A stretch of DNA of 64,000 bases from Lineus longissimus (GCF_910592395.1 NC_088317.1:6078001-6142000), one strand, 5' to 3'. Counted from the first letter of the stretch, positions 1 to 12,250 are shown. Numbers and translations: made by a program. The notes: a model not told the origin generated them from the sequence alone.

Positions 1-2754
1 GTTAACCCGATAGCTCCTCCATCTCCCTTGACCAGCGCATTCATCTGCTCATGCGCTTGGTCGAGTCCGATTGCAGAGAATGAATTTCCAGTCTTATTTG
101 AGGTAAACGCACCACCCATGAAATGTTCATAAACCTCAGGACATCTCTGACGGAGGTTAGTCATGTCCCTTATGTGCACAGGAATCCACCGAGCATAGTG
201 CACATGGTCCAAAGCAAAGAACCATGGAGCAAGTTGAGCCAAAGACTCAACATACAAATCGAAGTCGGATGTGCGGTGGGCTCGAACGAAAGCCAGGAGA
301 TTTAACTCTAGTTCAAAAACTATGCTCCAGAATTGAAACATGGGATGGGAAAGATACATCTTTTCGCACCATGCAGTGAAGGCCGAATCAGAGAACGTAT
401 CACTATCAGCTGAAGTTTCTTCTTCCATCTCAAACGCTTGTCTCTGAAGACAATACAGCGATGCAGCAGTGATTTGATGAGCCCTCCGTGTCTTCGTTAT
501 ATGCGAGGCACGAATGAAACTGTCTGCCGTTCCTTGGTTGGCAACGTTTGCCTGGGCGATAGCATTTGCCCAGCCACTCCCCTCGATCAAATCTCCGATC
601 ACCTTTAGCGCTGCCATTTCGATGTGGAGAGGACCCAGCATCATGACGTACTTGTTTTCGCCGAACAACCGTGGTGACCGCCACTGGATCTGCTTTCCGA
701 TGGCGTACAGTGGCTGGTCCATGGTGAGAACAGGGGTTTGTCCCAGATTGAGATGCTCCGTTGCTGCCTTATTTGTTTTCATGCAATGGGTTATCATGGC
801 GAATGAATGCGATACATCTCGAAACAATGGCATCAAAGCAACGGCTGTTGGTAGATTGTTACTAGGATCCTGCATGGATGCGTGATAAGCCGCCCATGAC
901 ATATCTTCGACGTCTTCCAGTTCCTCCGTCACCAGTAACATTTGCTTCTTCAGCCAGTCATACTCTTTCTTGCGGTCCTCAGTAACTTTGTTAGTTTCTG
1001 GTCTCACAGGCCCTTCGATCATTGGAGCTACAATTTCCTTAGGCATGGGGATAGCAGGCAGAATGTTTGTGTACGATAAGGGGAGAGGAGGAATCTGTTT
1101 GTCCATGTGTGTTTGCTCTAAAACGATTCTGTCTCTAACAGTTCCTCGATTGTCTTCGGTTGGATGCTGGCACAGGGAATGTGCTGTTCCATGAAAAGAG
1201 CCGGCTGCAGTTATTGCGCTTGGATTGTGATCAATGTTGTCAACCTGATCAGTTGTAAAAAGACCACCTTTCAGCTGAGGGGGACACAGGGTACCATCAC
1301 TTTCAAAGCGCTTGATGATTCCTTGGGCGACTACAGACGAAATCCTCAACACTCGGTCATACGATATCGATAATCCATGCCTGTGAAGGCAGTCCACAAG
1401 CTCCCGCTTCCTTGTCTTCGCGTTGATCTTCAAGCCTAGGTAGACAGGAATAGGAACCACCCTTTCACTACTGTGCCGCACAACTGCCTGTCGTGGTTTA
1501 TTCGACGCCTTGATACTATTGAACGTGAGAAGTTCAGAAATGGTGCGAGCTGCTTGTGTTGACGATTCTTCCTTGCGCGACTGAGACTTTATACTTGGAC
1601 CATCAAGAATCATATTAATGAGTGCAAGCAATGTGTCTGGGACGGTTTGTTCTGGGTTTTTTTTCACAAAGCGAGCCGTTGAATGAGTGACCATAACTGA
1701 AAATCTGCTTTCGAATGATAGTAGCAGCCCTAGCTAGTTGCAAGGCTTCAGAGTCTCCATCTGAACAGGCCTTCAATATTGCATCACCAACCGCAGTATC
1801 ATAAGTCAGGAGTACATCCCGTCCTTGGTTTACAGCCTTCAGATATGGACAGTGCAATAGCAAACGTTCCTTCAAGCGCGTTGAATTGACCTTATCGCTG
1901 TCCTCTGAACTCAGCTCTGTAAGACGTTCACTATAGACAGAGACTAGATCAGCAAGACGGAAAACTGGCACGGGGGTCTCGATCAGCCGCATTTCATCTA
2001 TGTAAGATATCAACTCTGCCAGCGCAATATTGTGATAGGATGAAGACGCTTTCCGACCATGACTTTCTGCACCTTGCTTGTCCTTATCGCCCTTTTTGAA
2101 CCTGTTGTACAGTTTGTTGTAACAGTTCTTATGGTACTTTGCGTCCAATGCAATCATATCACCCGCTGATAGTTTCGCCAAAAGCTTGGTGTCATTTAGC
2201 TCTGCGGCATACCAGCGAACCAACGTATCGGTCCTAAGAGTAGAAACTGCATGTAATCCTGAAGGCCCAGCTTCTCCATCGCAGAAAAAACAGACTGGGA
2301 CTGATATCGAATCATCTTTCAAACTACCAGTAGACCACCTTCTTCGTTTTACTGGGGGCCTGCCATCACCATTCGCGTCTTTTTCTGATTCGGACTTTCG
2401 TTTGATTTCTCGCTGTAACTTAAATTCACTGAACATGTTCCTGCACGTCTTGTGCCACTTCGCTTCGTTCTTCCGCAATGTCTCTTGAATACCTGACCCA
2501 TCATCTAATTGTTCAGTACAAATGTTGAGAGGTACCTGACCAAGTTCTTTGAACCTAGCTAGGTTAGTCGCGAATGTCTGATAACTTGTGCCGGTAGAAG
2601 CTTCACTGTGACCTCGCCCTCTACCCCGCAACGGTTGGGAAAGGGTTTCTGATGACGAAGTTTGACAAAGTAGGCACAGATTCCAGTCAATTGGGGGCCT
2701 CCGTACTTCTCCAACCTCACCAGGCCTAACCATACGGAACTGCTTTGACATCAT
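1..2754 (-). CDS. Large uncharacterised Cys/His-motif protein, intronless, C-terminus off the window, one frameshift
   Basis: Two in-frame ATGs at 2749-2754 follow directly after a TGA, so the N-terminus is here. The first 379 codons hold two similar modules: a C-x2-C pair (CLLC, residues ~27-30) followed by WHKTC near residue 100, and CFFC near 155 followed by YHKNC near 209; these may bind zinc. The frame stops at 1615, but one frame over it is open all the way to base 1, about 540 more codons. The switch falls in a run of eight T (A on the coding strand) at 1657-1664, so one base too many explains it. The second part carries conserved blocks such as VDNIDHNPS, SFHGT, LGPLHIEMAA, IGLDQAHEQ and VKGDGG. 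I recall these from a multigene family in cnidarians, lancelets and other marine invertebrates that is always unnamed; function unknown. Intronless and multicopy suggests a transposon link, which is inference. A TTTTTTTCAG acceptor-like site just upstream allows a 5'UTR intron. Confidence 0.72.
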
Positions 2755-3370
2755 TCACCGATTCCTGAAAAAAATTTATGACATGAGTTGTTTTTCAAAT
2801 TTTGGCTTGTTTTGCGCTCCATACCCCGGTATTTATAAAAAGAACTTGTCAACAACTCAACATTTGACATTGTCAGTCATACTTACGGTAGTGTTCTCCT
2901 GGATACACCACTTTCATTTACTACAATCAAAGACTGCCAATAAACCATGTACGGATGATCAATGTTAGGCCTAATGTCCATACATGTAGGCCTACACACT
3001 GGTGCACATCGTACTTTCACTTTCATTTGACATGACAGCACGTGCTTCCTTTTCAATACTTAAGTATATCTTTTGCGCATTTATATGCTAGAGCATACTG
3101 TCAAATACTTACATGCTACATTTCCTTCATAGATCCATTCAGATGGTAATACGGGAAGAAATGATCTCGGTTTAATTAGCTTCTTTGTTTCAAAAATATG
3201 GCATAATCATAGGTGGCAGCACTGAATTATGGGATAAAAAATGCGCATTAATTTTTTTTTTTTGGTTGAGCCCTTTTCTTTTAGTAAGGTATTATTATAG
3301 TTGTTACAGATATGAAGTGGTGACGGATATACACCTGAGAGTAGTTTGACAAAAACAGAGGCATTTAAAA
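2755..3370. other. Intergenic stretch, no gene seen
   Basis: AT-rich sequence upstream of the large minus-strand gene. A TATA-like TTTATAAATA (about 2830, minus strand) could be its promoter. The GTAGGCCTA motif near 2990 is a common repeat word in marine deuterostome DNA. No coding exon found. Confidence 0.4.
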
Positions 3371-3376
3371 AATTGA

Positions 3377-3563
3377 GGCGGCCATCTTGAAATCCAAGAT
3401 GGCCGCCATCTGACCGAATTTCTGATGCTCCGAAAATGTTCCTTGATATTGAAAACATGGGTATAGGCGCTCGATTTTCCATCCTACGTGCTTTAGAACT
3501 GGAGATATGGACAAAACTAGGTTATTTTGGCGGCCATTTTGGAATTCAAGATGGCGGCCACCA
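3377..3563. repeat. Paired short palindromes of the GGCGGCCATCTTG type
   Basis: Bases 3377-3389 (GGCGGCCATCTTG) are the exact reverse complement of 3395-3407 with a 5-base loop. A second hairpin of the same motif, TGGCGGCCATTTTG against CAAGATGGCGGCCA, lies at about 3529-3562. The two hairpins sit about 150 bp apart in non-coding DNA and look like parts of a dispersed repeat. The CAAGATGGCG word recurs inside the hAT-type element near 16508. Confidence 0.6.
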
Positions 3564-3877
3564 GGGGGCGTAATTTTTTGGGGTCCATTTTTTTTAATGA
3601 TCCTGTGCTATAATACCCCTCTGCAAAATTTCATGCTTTCTTGAAGAAGTGAACGATTTTTATGCTTATGAGCACATACAAACTACCGGCCGGATATTCT
3701 CATTAACCGTGGTAAAGAACTGATGAAACGTACTTTTTGGACGTTTTGAAGCCCAAAAATCATGTTTGGTCACGAAGCTATAGGATTGATGAAAACCAGA
3801 CATGAAAGAACTCCAACCAGTAGTTCGAACTGAAAAGCTCCAAACGATGCGGACAAACACTCATAAATGGAATGTAG

Positions 3878-6800
3878 CTAGAGGATAACAGAACAACCAA
3901 TTCCAACTGAACACACCCGAAAATCTGAGAAAGATGTGAGCTTATAATGTTCTAGTTGACGTGTAGCACTCAACTTACTTGCAACACATTTCGTTCCAAC
4001 CCATTTCTGACTCGCAATGCACCCTAAAGAGAAACAAAAAATATATATCATGGAAGATGACTGATATACTAACCCAAACGGAAAGGCCAATTTTTTACTA
4101 CATTTAAAAAAAATCTTATCAAAACTAAACTGAAAATAGAAATATCCAGTTTAGTCAAAATTCAAATTTCATGTTATAGCATGGAACAGGTGCAGTACCG
4201 GTGCAGAAATAGAAATGTCTCCCGTGGACTCCATAGAACCATATATCATACTCAGTCAGAATACAATAGGGCTGAACACTTCTTCCACGGCCATCTATAC
4301 CACAAAGATAAGAACGGGCATGATACAATCCTTTGTTCAGCGGACGACATTCTATCCTTGGAAATTTCAAACCTTCTTCATTGTTTACGACATTGGGTGA
4401 AAGGTAATGAAAACTATAGAGAAAGACAACTAAGAGCATTGGATGGGTTGATGGTTTGTTATTACAATTAAGTGTGTCTTTTTAATTGTGTATTAGCAGT
4501 CAAATGGACCGCGCTGACCTCAAACTCCGACACAACAGACGTTACGGCTCTGGAACAGCGAAGCAGCACCCTGGCGGCAAACAGCGCCACGCAGCGGCCA
4601 CCCCGTGGTTTTGGTGGTAACCTGTTGAAAAGTTAGCTCCGTACCATGGGAAAAGTCACAAAACTATAATGGGTTCATTAAGAATGGTATTTGGACATTC
4701 CCGAATTGAAAGATATTTCACTTACTAACAACACATCTCGTTCCGTCCCACCTCTGTTGATAATCTGGACAAGCTGAAAGTACAATACCACATAGAACGT
4801 TAATAAAGATGTCCGTGCGGAAAACTCTATCTTAGTTCAAACAAGTTTTATATTTCGTAAAAGTTTTGTTATCGACTACTAGTAGACACACATTCTTGGC
4901 CATTTGCTCTTAGTATGATTTTTCACATTTGCTCATTGAAAAGAACGTACATGTACAATGCTTGTCTGGTATACAGGCCTGGCTTTTCGTACATGACATA
5001 CTGATGTTTACTTACGATCAACACATTTTTTAGTGCTCTCGTCAAACTTGAGACCAAGGCTGCATGCTGAAATATGGGAGATGATGTGTATTTTGATGAA
5101 TTAAAAAAAAGGGGGGGGTGAGAGTAAAAACTAAGGATAGGGAAAAGCGAGCAAGGAAAGATAACAGTTCATTTCCATTGGAAAACAAATACAGTCCAAA
5201 TCACAATTTTCATCCAGTTCTCATCCAGTTTTCCGGTAAACTTGTATTTCTGATTTATCGGCCTAAGACCAATGTACAAATCATCGACCATGTCCCTGTT
5301 AACTAGTGATCCAATATGTTTAGCTGGATCTTTGCCGTCAACCCATGGCATTAGATTGCCAGTCTTCTGATTATAGCTGACTCCAATGAAGGACCACGAA
5401 TTGTTAAAGCTCTAGTTATCTAATTGTCGTTAGAATCGCACCATATACATGTAGTACATGTGAATGAAATATCTTACGAGGAATGGGGGTTCCAAAGACT
5501 TCGACTTCGCACAAAGTCAACGCCTGGCTTCTTGACCTAACGACCGCAACATATCTCCCTTGTAGTTGCTTGTTGCAGTTAAATGTCTGTGATTGACCTT
5601 GTGAGACGGCTCCAGTCTTATGAGCACAGACCTCGCTAGAAGAAAACACAAGCCTCGTCCCTGGGGTAGGCCTGGTGTATGTCACCACGATGTCGAAATT
5701 ACCTAGTCTAGAACCTGCAATAAACACAATCAGAGGCAAAATATTTTGGTGTATGTCCTAGTCGTTCGCTTTACTGTACAGATAAGCAAGCATGACAGAA
5801 CATACAGCGGCGACTGATGCGTGGTCTTCTCCAAGGTTTCTTTTTCGTATTCAAGTCAAGGAAATCCAAGTTCAAAACAAGAGACCCACTTAAACTCGGA
5901 GCACTTAAAATAGATACTGATGTAAACCAGCACCACAATTGCTCCCTCATATATTTCACAACTAAGGATTAGTATACCGGCGCCGCGTAAACACGTGTAT
6001 ACAGTAGAAGAAGTAGAAGAAGAAGAAGACACAATGGTGTTTAAAAAAATATTATTCTTGACTCATGTTCGACCATACCTACCACAGCAGTCCCCTCTGT
6101 TATATAAGACAACCTTCTGTATCAAAGATATATCAACTAAATCCACCGCCCACCAATTGTTGTTGACGGTATCACCAGCGTTGGCGCTGGTATGGGTGCA
6201 ACTGTAGCTGAAATAGTTAGTGTTTTTGTTGCCGTCTACAGCTCGGTTCGCTTTACCCCCACTCGCCTCATGGAATTGCAGACAGGTTTTCCTCAATGCC
6301 AGGTTCACAGGAACAGTACTCTCCGCTGGAACATAATTATTTTAGACCACATTGATTTATCAGATTGACTAAGCATTGCCGATGATGGGCAACAGCAAAA
6401 TAAAACTGACCATTTACCGGTTGACGAAATTTATATACGATGTACAAGAACTCGGTCGAAAGAGTCCGTTGCTCCAAAAAGCGCATTAAAGCGAATGAAA
6501 TGACACCGAATATGAGTTTAAAGGCTTAGGCCTACGCCGTTCGTTGAAAACTTGAAATGTGTATTTGGATATGAACATTTTCAATTGCGTAAATACGTAC
6601 TAAAGATATAAATTTCAGCACTGCCGTACACATTATATAAATACTATAATACAAAGTTTCAGCAAATTCGTATGCATTTTAACTGCACTACAGCATTGTG
6701 TATGTACCGCATTTCTATTTTCCTGAAGTAGTTACAGAGGGTCCTTTACGTATTTAAAATAGCATTCCACTATTTATTTCGACGGTATTTAGCTAGTCTT

Positions 6801-8111
6801 TCTGAAAGTTGAATAAGTGATACACCGCGCATTTCTCTCGAACTGATCTTATACAAGATTTGCGAGTATACCATAGTCTTAGATATCCTGGTTTCAAATA
6901 ATCCAAATTAAAGAAATGGACATCATTTACATCAAGTACATATAATATGAATGTTTGTTCGTATGGTGATAGCGATCGTTAAAATGTTTCAAGTGAACAA
7001 TATTTAAAAATTTGCTCTTGAAATTCATTACTATAAAACGATTTCATCACCGAGTTTAATAAAACGCGCAGCAAGGGCGAATGGTCACGTCCTCGAATAA
7101 CAGAGTCAGTCGTACGCTACCCCCCCCCCCCCCCCCCGCACACGTTTATGGCTGGCGCGAGTGGACAGAATTATGCCACGGCGTAAATAGGAATTGTGGT
7201 GTGATTGTGGTGTGGCATAATTCTCAATTATTGTGGTGTGGTATAATTCTCAATTATGGTGAATCATAAATCAACCAATCAAAACCTCGGATCTCGTGAA
7301 TTATGCTGCGGCATAAATTGAATTGTGGTGTGGGTCTATTCGACAAAAGCAGTCAACCAATCAGATAGCCGGTAATTGTGGACTGAAGTGTCATTAATGG
7401 AGGACGGAAGTGAGAATTGTGATTTGTGTGTTGATGTTATTTTCAAAACACGATTGCAGGCCATGTGATCTTTGAGACTTCGCGGAAATGAAATTGTAAA
7501 AAAATGCAAACCTCCAAAGATTTTCAGGTAAGTATTTTTAGGGTAGTTGAGAAGAGCAGGACTGTGAAGGGCTTGAGATCAATGATCGCATGCAATGAGA
7601 AGGAATAGAGAAAGAACCAACATTTAGCAACCTACGTACATTTGTTGACATCTGAGCTTCGCACGTTTTATACAATTTCTCTTCCGGCGAAATCTCAAAG
7701 ATCACATGACCTGCAATCGTGTATTGAAAATAACATCAACCCACAAATCGCGTCCACAATTCTCACTTCCGTCCTCCATAAATGACACTTCCGTCCACAA
7801 TTCCCGGCTATCTGATTAGTTGACTGCTTTTGCCGAATATACCCACACCACAATTCAGATTTATGCCGCGGCATAATTAGAGATCCGAGGTATTGATTGG
7901 TTGATTAATGATGCACCATAATTGAGAATTACGCCACACCACAATTCAGATTTATGCCGTGGCATAATTCGGAATTCCGTCCACTCTCGCCAGCCATACA
8001 CGTTAGTCATGTTAATTAGCGTTAATTGCACTGTTGACGGAAGGAAAACGTCCTACCTTGTGCTAAGATTGCAGTGACCACAATGGCCACCCATGCCAAT
8101 GGAGATTTCAT
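3878..8111 (-). CDS. Secreted F-type lectin (fucolectin-like) with C-terminal cysteine micro-modules, seven exons
   Basis: Exons on the minus strand: 8057-8111, 6083-6325, 5478-5714, 5016-5066, 4726-4773, 3979-4023, 3878-3924. All have GT-AG borders, every intron is phase 1, and the total is 726 nt = 241 aa plus TAG. Exon 1 (MKSPLAWVAIVVTAILAQ) is a signal peptide. Exons 2-3 form one fucolectin/tachylectin-4/pentraxin-1 fold: NLALRK start, AVDGN, WWAVDL, I.KVVLYNR, DCCG, then FDIVVTYT, GRYVAVV and LCEVEVFG. Members of this family bind fucosylated glycans outside the cell, often in innate recognition. The next three exons (51, 48 and 45 nt) each encode a C-x(11-12)-CV module (CSLG..KCVD; CPDY..RCVV; CIAS..KCVA), like half an EGF repeat. 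The last exon adds two cysteines and the stop. Intron 1 holds a fold-back transposon. Exon choice is by splice consensus and phase only; the sugar specificity is not readable here. Confidence 0.85.
4155..4385 (-). other. Possible alternative cysteine-rich terminal exon within the lectin gene
   Basis: Same strand as the lectin, between its fifth and sixth exons. An open stretch with cysteine spacing (ECRPLNKG, YLCGIDGRG, QPYC, WFYGVHGRHFYFC, PVPCY) ends at a TGA (4155-4157). An acceptor-like ATAG at about 4384 would give phase 1, matching its neighbours, so it could serve as an alternative last exon. No homologue recognised. Confidence 0.3.
5169..5411 (-). pseudogene. LamG/pentraxin-like exon relic
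   Basis: Minus-strand frame reading SWSFIGVSYNQKTG, VDGK, DDLYIGLRP, FTGKLDE and VIW. This is the usual C-terminal half of a concanavalin-A-like (LamG) jellyroll. A direct micro-duplication of TCATCCAGTT at about 5214-5233 puts extra residues between GKLDE and VIW. The only acceptor-like site (about 5412) does not give the phase 1 used by the surrounding lectin exons, so it is probably a dead or skipped exon. Confidence 0.4.
7147..7998. mobile_element. 852-bp fold-back MITE in intron 1 of the lectin gene
   Basis: The two halves are long inverted repeats of about 350 bp each. The left arm starts TATGGCTGGC and the right arm ends GCCAGCCATA; inner blocks such as GGAGGACGGAAGTGAGAATTG also pair across the element. 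It is flanked by a 6-bp direct repeat CACGTT (7141-7146 and 7999-8004), read as the target-site duplication. It encodes nothing. A run of 18 C lies just left. Superfamily not assignable from a 6-bp duplication alone. Confidence 0.85.
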
Positions 8112-9131
8112 TCTAAAAGAAACCGATAGAAAGGAAAAGGAAAAAGTTATCGTTAGAAAACGCAGTGAATACTTCGAAGAGGTCGACGGTTAATAAGCAG
8201 TTGTGTTTGTTTTTACCAATTATAATATTTGGTTTTATCAGTCACATACAGATAGCAGATAATCTACCACTTCATTTTCAGGGGCAAAATATCTGACATC
8301 AATATTATGGCATAAAAGAGGTTCCAAAGTCTGCCAATTTGGTTTTTAAGATTAAAAAGTGTGGTAAATACGCGCACGTTCTGTTATTAGGCAGTGTTAG
8401 TTGTCAATGGGAGTTTAGAGAAATCACATCAAGATCGAATATACTTTTTGAATTAAAAATATAGTTATAACAGCAACACCAAGAAGAATCAAACCTGAGC
8501 GAACGAGGAAGGATTCGGAATTCGTTTGGATTTTTACCTACCTTTGAGTGGAACTGCAAGGACTTTCCAGAAGAAACGGGGCAAAAATGCAATTGTTTCC
8601 CCAACGGATGCCAGGACGGTAATACCGAAAATATATGAGCGAGCCTTATTTATTTCTTTGTAATACTAGTACTGCCAGAAACCCCTGTTGAATGTTGGTA
8701 TTGACATTTGCGTAATACGAGAGAACCCGTCAAAGGAATTAACATATGTCGGAGATGAAATTTCAAACAAGGCCTCCATACACTGCATGACAAAAGTCAT
8801 TTTGTGGCTTGTTTCCAAAAAAATGTTGCAATGTGTATACGATTGGAACTTTTGTTACGAAGTATCCATATGTCCCGCCTTGTTGAAAGTTGTATAACGT
8901 TAACCACAAAAGTCAATAGGTGTGTAGATGATTACGACTATTGTGACCGTGTTTCAGGTAGCAGCTCCAGCTTCAAACTGTAGAGTCATCTTTTACAAAA
9001 GTCATTCAGTGTGTATTCACTCAGTGACCTTTGTGGGCATGTTTACCCCTGTGGAAAGCCTGTGGAAAGCTGTGGAGAGCTGAATTGAATATGTTCAATT
9101 TTTGGAGACCTGTTGCTCATGGGACAGAAAG
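8112..9131. other. Intergenic, old repeat material
   Basis: No gene seen. The segment 8604-8770 (..ACTAGTACTGCCAGAA.., ACGAGAGAACC..) recurs in diverged form, same orientation, at about 11020-11330. The pair may be the ends of one eroded element or two old copies. Confidence 0.35.
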
Positions 9132-9285
9132 ATGGCTACGTTGTATTTAGAAAAAAAAACATCAAGATTTTGTGATCTTTGGGGGGTGCAAGAATGTCTT
9201 TTCAACGTCAAGTCCCCTCTGTACCACGATAGGAACGAAAAGAGGAAAAAGATAGCCGGAATCGCTACTGAATTGGATGTCACCG
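9132..9285 (+). CDS. MADF / Myb-SANT-like DNA-binding domain, first exon of a partial gene
   Basis: From an ATG at 9132 the frame reads RFCDLWGVQECLF, VKSPLYHDR and KKIAGIATEL, then ends at GTCACCG|GTAAGG, a good phase-1 donor. The pattern (aromatic, LW, LY..R, then a hydrophobic I..IA..L helix) is that of MADF or Myb/SANT-like domains, found in transcription factors and in the DNA-binding partner protein of Harbinger transposons. The second half of the domain should lie downstream but was not found with confidence. A stretch near 9655-9740 reading KSHSSGSSPPNDDNERQ behind an ACAG acceptor is a weak candidate. It could be a fragment of a dead Harbinger-type element. Confidence 0.5.
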
Positions 9286-10590
9286 GTAAGGTTCACATCG
9301 GTAATGTTGGTAAATATGCCCCGACCAATTTCAATACACGTTTACCCAAGAAATGAATGAACAAAATATATTAATATCCAGTTTAATATTATTTGCTTGG
9401 AAGACAATACAAGAAAATTGGATGTAAACCCTGTGATTTGGATTGCAATTCATCCACTACTTATGAATCTGTGTTGGTCGTTTGAATTAGAATGAGGACA
9501 GAGCAAATCGCACGCGGAGCCACTTCCCTTTGCGTGGTACACAGGCTACAGTCCTATAGTCCAAAGATTCTGAGACAAAAAGGTAAATCTCATTCATGTT
9601 GATAATACTTGAGTGCTTGTACTGTTTTAATACCCGCCGTTGTTTATGCTAACAGAAGATGACGCAATCAAGAAAATCGCATTCGTCTGGTTCGTCTCCG
9701 CCGAATGATGACAATGAGAGACAGACATACCGATGCGACCAGTTCGGTGTCTGCCATGGTTATGAAGTGTGACGTCGGTGTAGAAGAGTTTTGGTCATTG
9801 TTGAAGTGGAATGTCATGAATGTGTAGTGACCAGTCAACAACTGTGGAAAGTCACAAAAATATTTGTGGCAAATGGTGATTTCTGTGGCCTGTCGGGATC
9901 ATTTTGTAGCAAATGTGTGTTACATTATTGACTATTGTCGAGTGTCAACTCGAAACATATGTCGCAGTTGCGTTTTGCACGTCCACATGTCTATCAGTGT
10001 GTGGAGAAATTTCGACTTCTGTGGAATGTCACCAGAATGACTTTTGTCGAAGGTGACTTTTGTAGCAGCTGATTTCTACTTTTGTCATGTAGTGTATGAA
10101 GGCCTGACAGAGAAAGCTGAACTATGGCTGGACGAGAGTTTGAGTTTTGATGATACAAAAAGGGTAACATTGACCGACTCCACTCACAGGCGATTTTAAA
10201 CTTTGACATGTGACTATTCATTGTAAACAGTGCCTTGTAGGCCGAATGAGCTGCCTCCACCTGATGTGACCATTTCCCACCATAGTGGAAAAGCATTCCA
10301 AGATATGCGTCCACAACCTCAAACTCTTCGTATCATCAATTCTTTAATTTTTTTTCTCGCCCTTATCGAACCGTTGTAGCCACCAGGCTTGCCATACATT
10401 GTATGTGAGTTAAGATTAAATTGTTTATTAATAAATGAAATTTTAATTCTTAATAACAGGATTTTTCCCAATTCTTCTTTATGGTAGAATCACCCACTTT
10501 ATAGGTTCCTGCCACTTATCAAGTAGCCGCCAGACTGGTGTAGTTCTTTGAACTATGGAAACCAGTATTGTCCAATTCCAGCAGTGTACA
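9286..10590. other. Non-coding, decayed repeats
   Basis: Repeated short phrases of the type TGTGGAAAGTC and ACTTTTGTAGC around 9840-10090 suggest a degenerate tandem array also seen at 8890-9080. No gene is supported. Confidence 0.35.
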
Positions 10591-10594
10591 ATTC

Positions 10595-10945
10595 TTTCAA
10601 CACCGAACATTGGTGTTCAACCTACCCACTATTTGAGGGTTCACTGACTGGTACACCCTCTGCACTGCTACACTTTCAACACCAAAAATCGGTGTTCAGC
10701 GGATCCCCTAAGTGAGTGTTCATGGATAGGTACACCGTCTTACAGTGTGTTGTGAACACCGAAAATGAGTATTCATCAATATCATAAATCGGTGTCCCTG
10801 AAAATGAACACCACCTGTCGGTGTTCAATGAACACCGAAAAGGGGTGTAACCCCTACACCGAAAATCGGTGAGGGGCACTAAGTAACCCTGAGTTTCAGT
10901 GTTGATTGAACACCCATTTTCAGTGTAACTGTCACACCACTTTTA
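10595..10945. repeat. Degenerate array of palindromic ACACCGAAAATCGGTGT words
   Basis: At least ten variants of AACACCGA or TCGGTGTT, several forming the near-perfect palindrome ACACCGAAAATCGGTG, occur within 350 bp with irregular 20-60 bp spacing. Both orientations alternate. This is a satellite-like cluster, possibly a remnant of a MITE array. Confidence 0.55.
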
Positions 10946-12250
10946 TACTGTGTTGACAGCTAGGATCTCGAATGTGGACAGCGAGGCATTCTGGATTCCT
11001 TCTGGGACCAATCCTTCAAATTTGCGCTGACATATGCGTGTATAAACGAGAGAACCATTCAAAAGAATTTATATATGTCGTCAGATAAAATACCACATTT
11101 TCATGAAGCAGGTGTTCTTAAGTTGTCAATATTTCGACAGAGAAACCTGAACCATTGCCAGCTGGGATGCGAGGCATTCTGGAGACTTTCTGAGGCCAAT
11201 CCTTTGTCCATAATTACTACTTGAACAATCCTTTACTACTTAAACAATCCTTTACAATACAGAAAAATCAGTTTACCAGCGGACGCCAGATGGGTAATAC
11301 TAGTACTGCCAGAATCGCCCTCCGAGTGTTGCTTTGAAAACGATCAGTTCTCGAATAATAGTTTAGATTTACACTTATATTTCGCGTGATCGATACAATA
11401 GCACCGGTTTACAATTCAGTTCTGTTGTGAGAGTCACTTTTCATGAAACATGTGATCAGAAAAATATTCAAATGAGAAACCAGACTTTACATTTTAATAT
11501 TGTTAGCTAAACATGTTTTTGTTCGTGAGCTCTCACATCCTAAGTTACTCCTATACGTCATATCGACAGGTGGAGTATATTGAAAACCACTGGTGCCTCG
11601 ATGGCGCTCCCAATAAGGCTTTGACACAGATTTTGTTGGAGTTGATGAGTTTGACATGAGCTAAATGGTCTGAGCTTTGCGATTAGAGATAGGCGTTCGC
11701 GTTGTCGTATCGGGGATTTGCGAAAACTCCCTATTGTCCATATGAGGTACGAATATACCATTTTGTGCACATGGTATAGGGCCCCATCTCTACGGCCGAG
11801 AACGGGCGCGCAGAGTCGGACCGGACCCGCGGATCGGTACGAAAGCCCAGTAGGTTCATACGAAACTCGACGTGGCACGTTGGATGCTTTCTAATTTGAA
11901 AATACTTTTTTTACTATTTAGGTTAAACGATGAGGTTTGAATAATGATTTTTTTTTCAGTGAGCCTCTGGGCTATTGTACCCCCGATTCACCTCTCATGA
12001 CGTCATTTTTAACCGAATTTGCCATGCGGATTCGCCCCTCAAAAACTAACTTGATCAGTGCTTATCAGTGCCTTGCCGTATATCCAAATAAATACCACAC
12101 CACAAATACTGATGGCTTATATCGATCACGGACATACAAAGCAGCACTATTCGTAGCGGAATAAAATAACGGTTTTATGTTTTTCAAATCGCTTTTAATA
12201 AAAATCATTAGGTAATCATTGTTCTACTTTCAGGCTTCATACATTTTGAG
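10946..12250. other. Non-coding stretch
   Basis: Contains the second copy of the 8604-8770 repeat (about 11020-11330) and a more GC-rich patch at 11760-11880. Both strands have open frames there, but none shows a domain or splice signals. Confidence 0.3.

Noticed and set aside
514-885. 123-aa plus-strand ORF
   Set aside because: Shadow of the conserved minus-strand protein covering 1-2754.
9994-10314. 106-aa minus-strand ORF
   Set aside because: Falls on degenerate repeat phrases and shows no recognisable motif.
11558-11878. 106-aa minus-strand ORF
   Set aside because: No domain, no splice context, composition explained by a local GC-rich patch.
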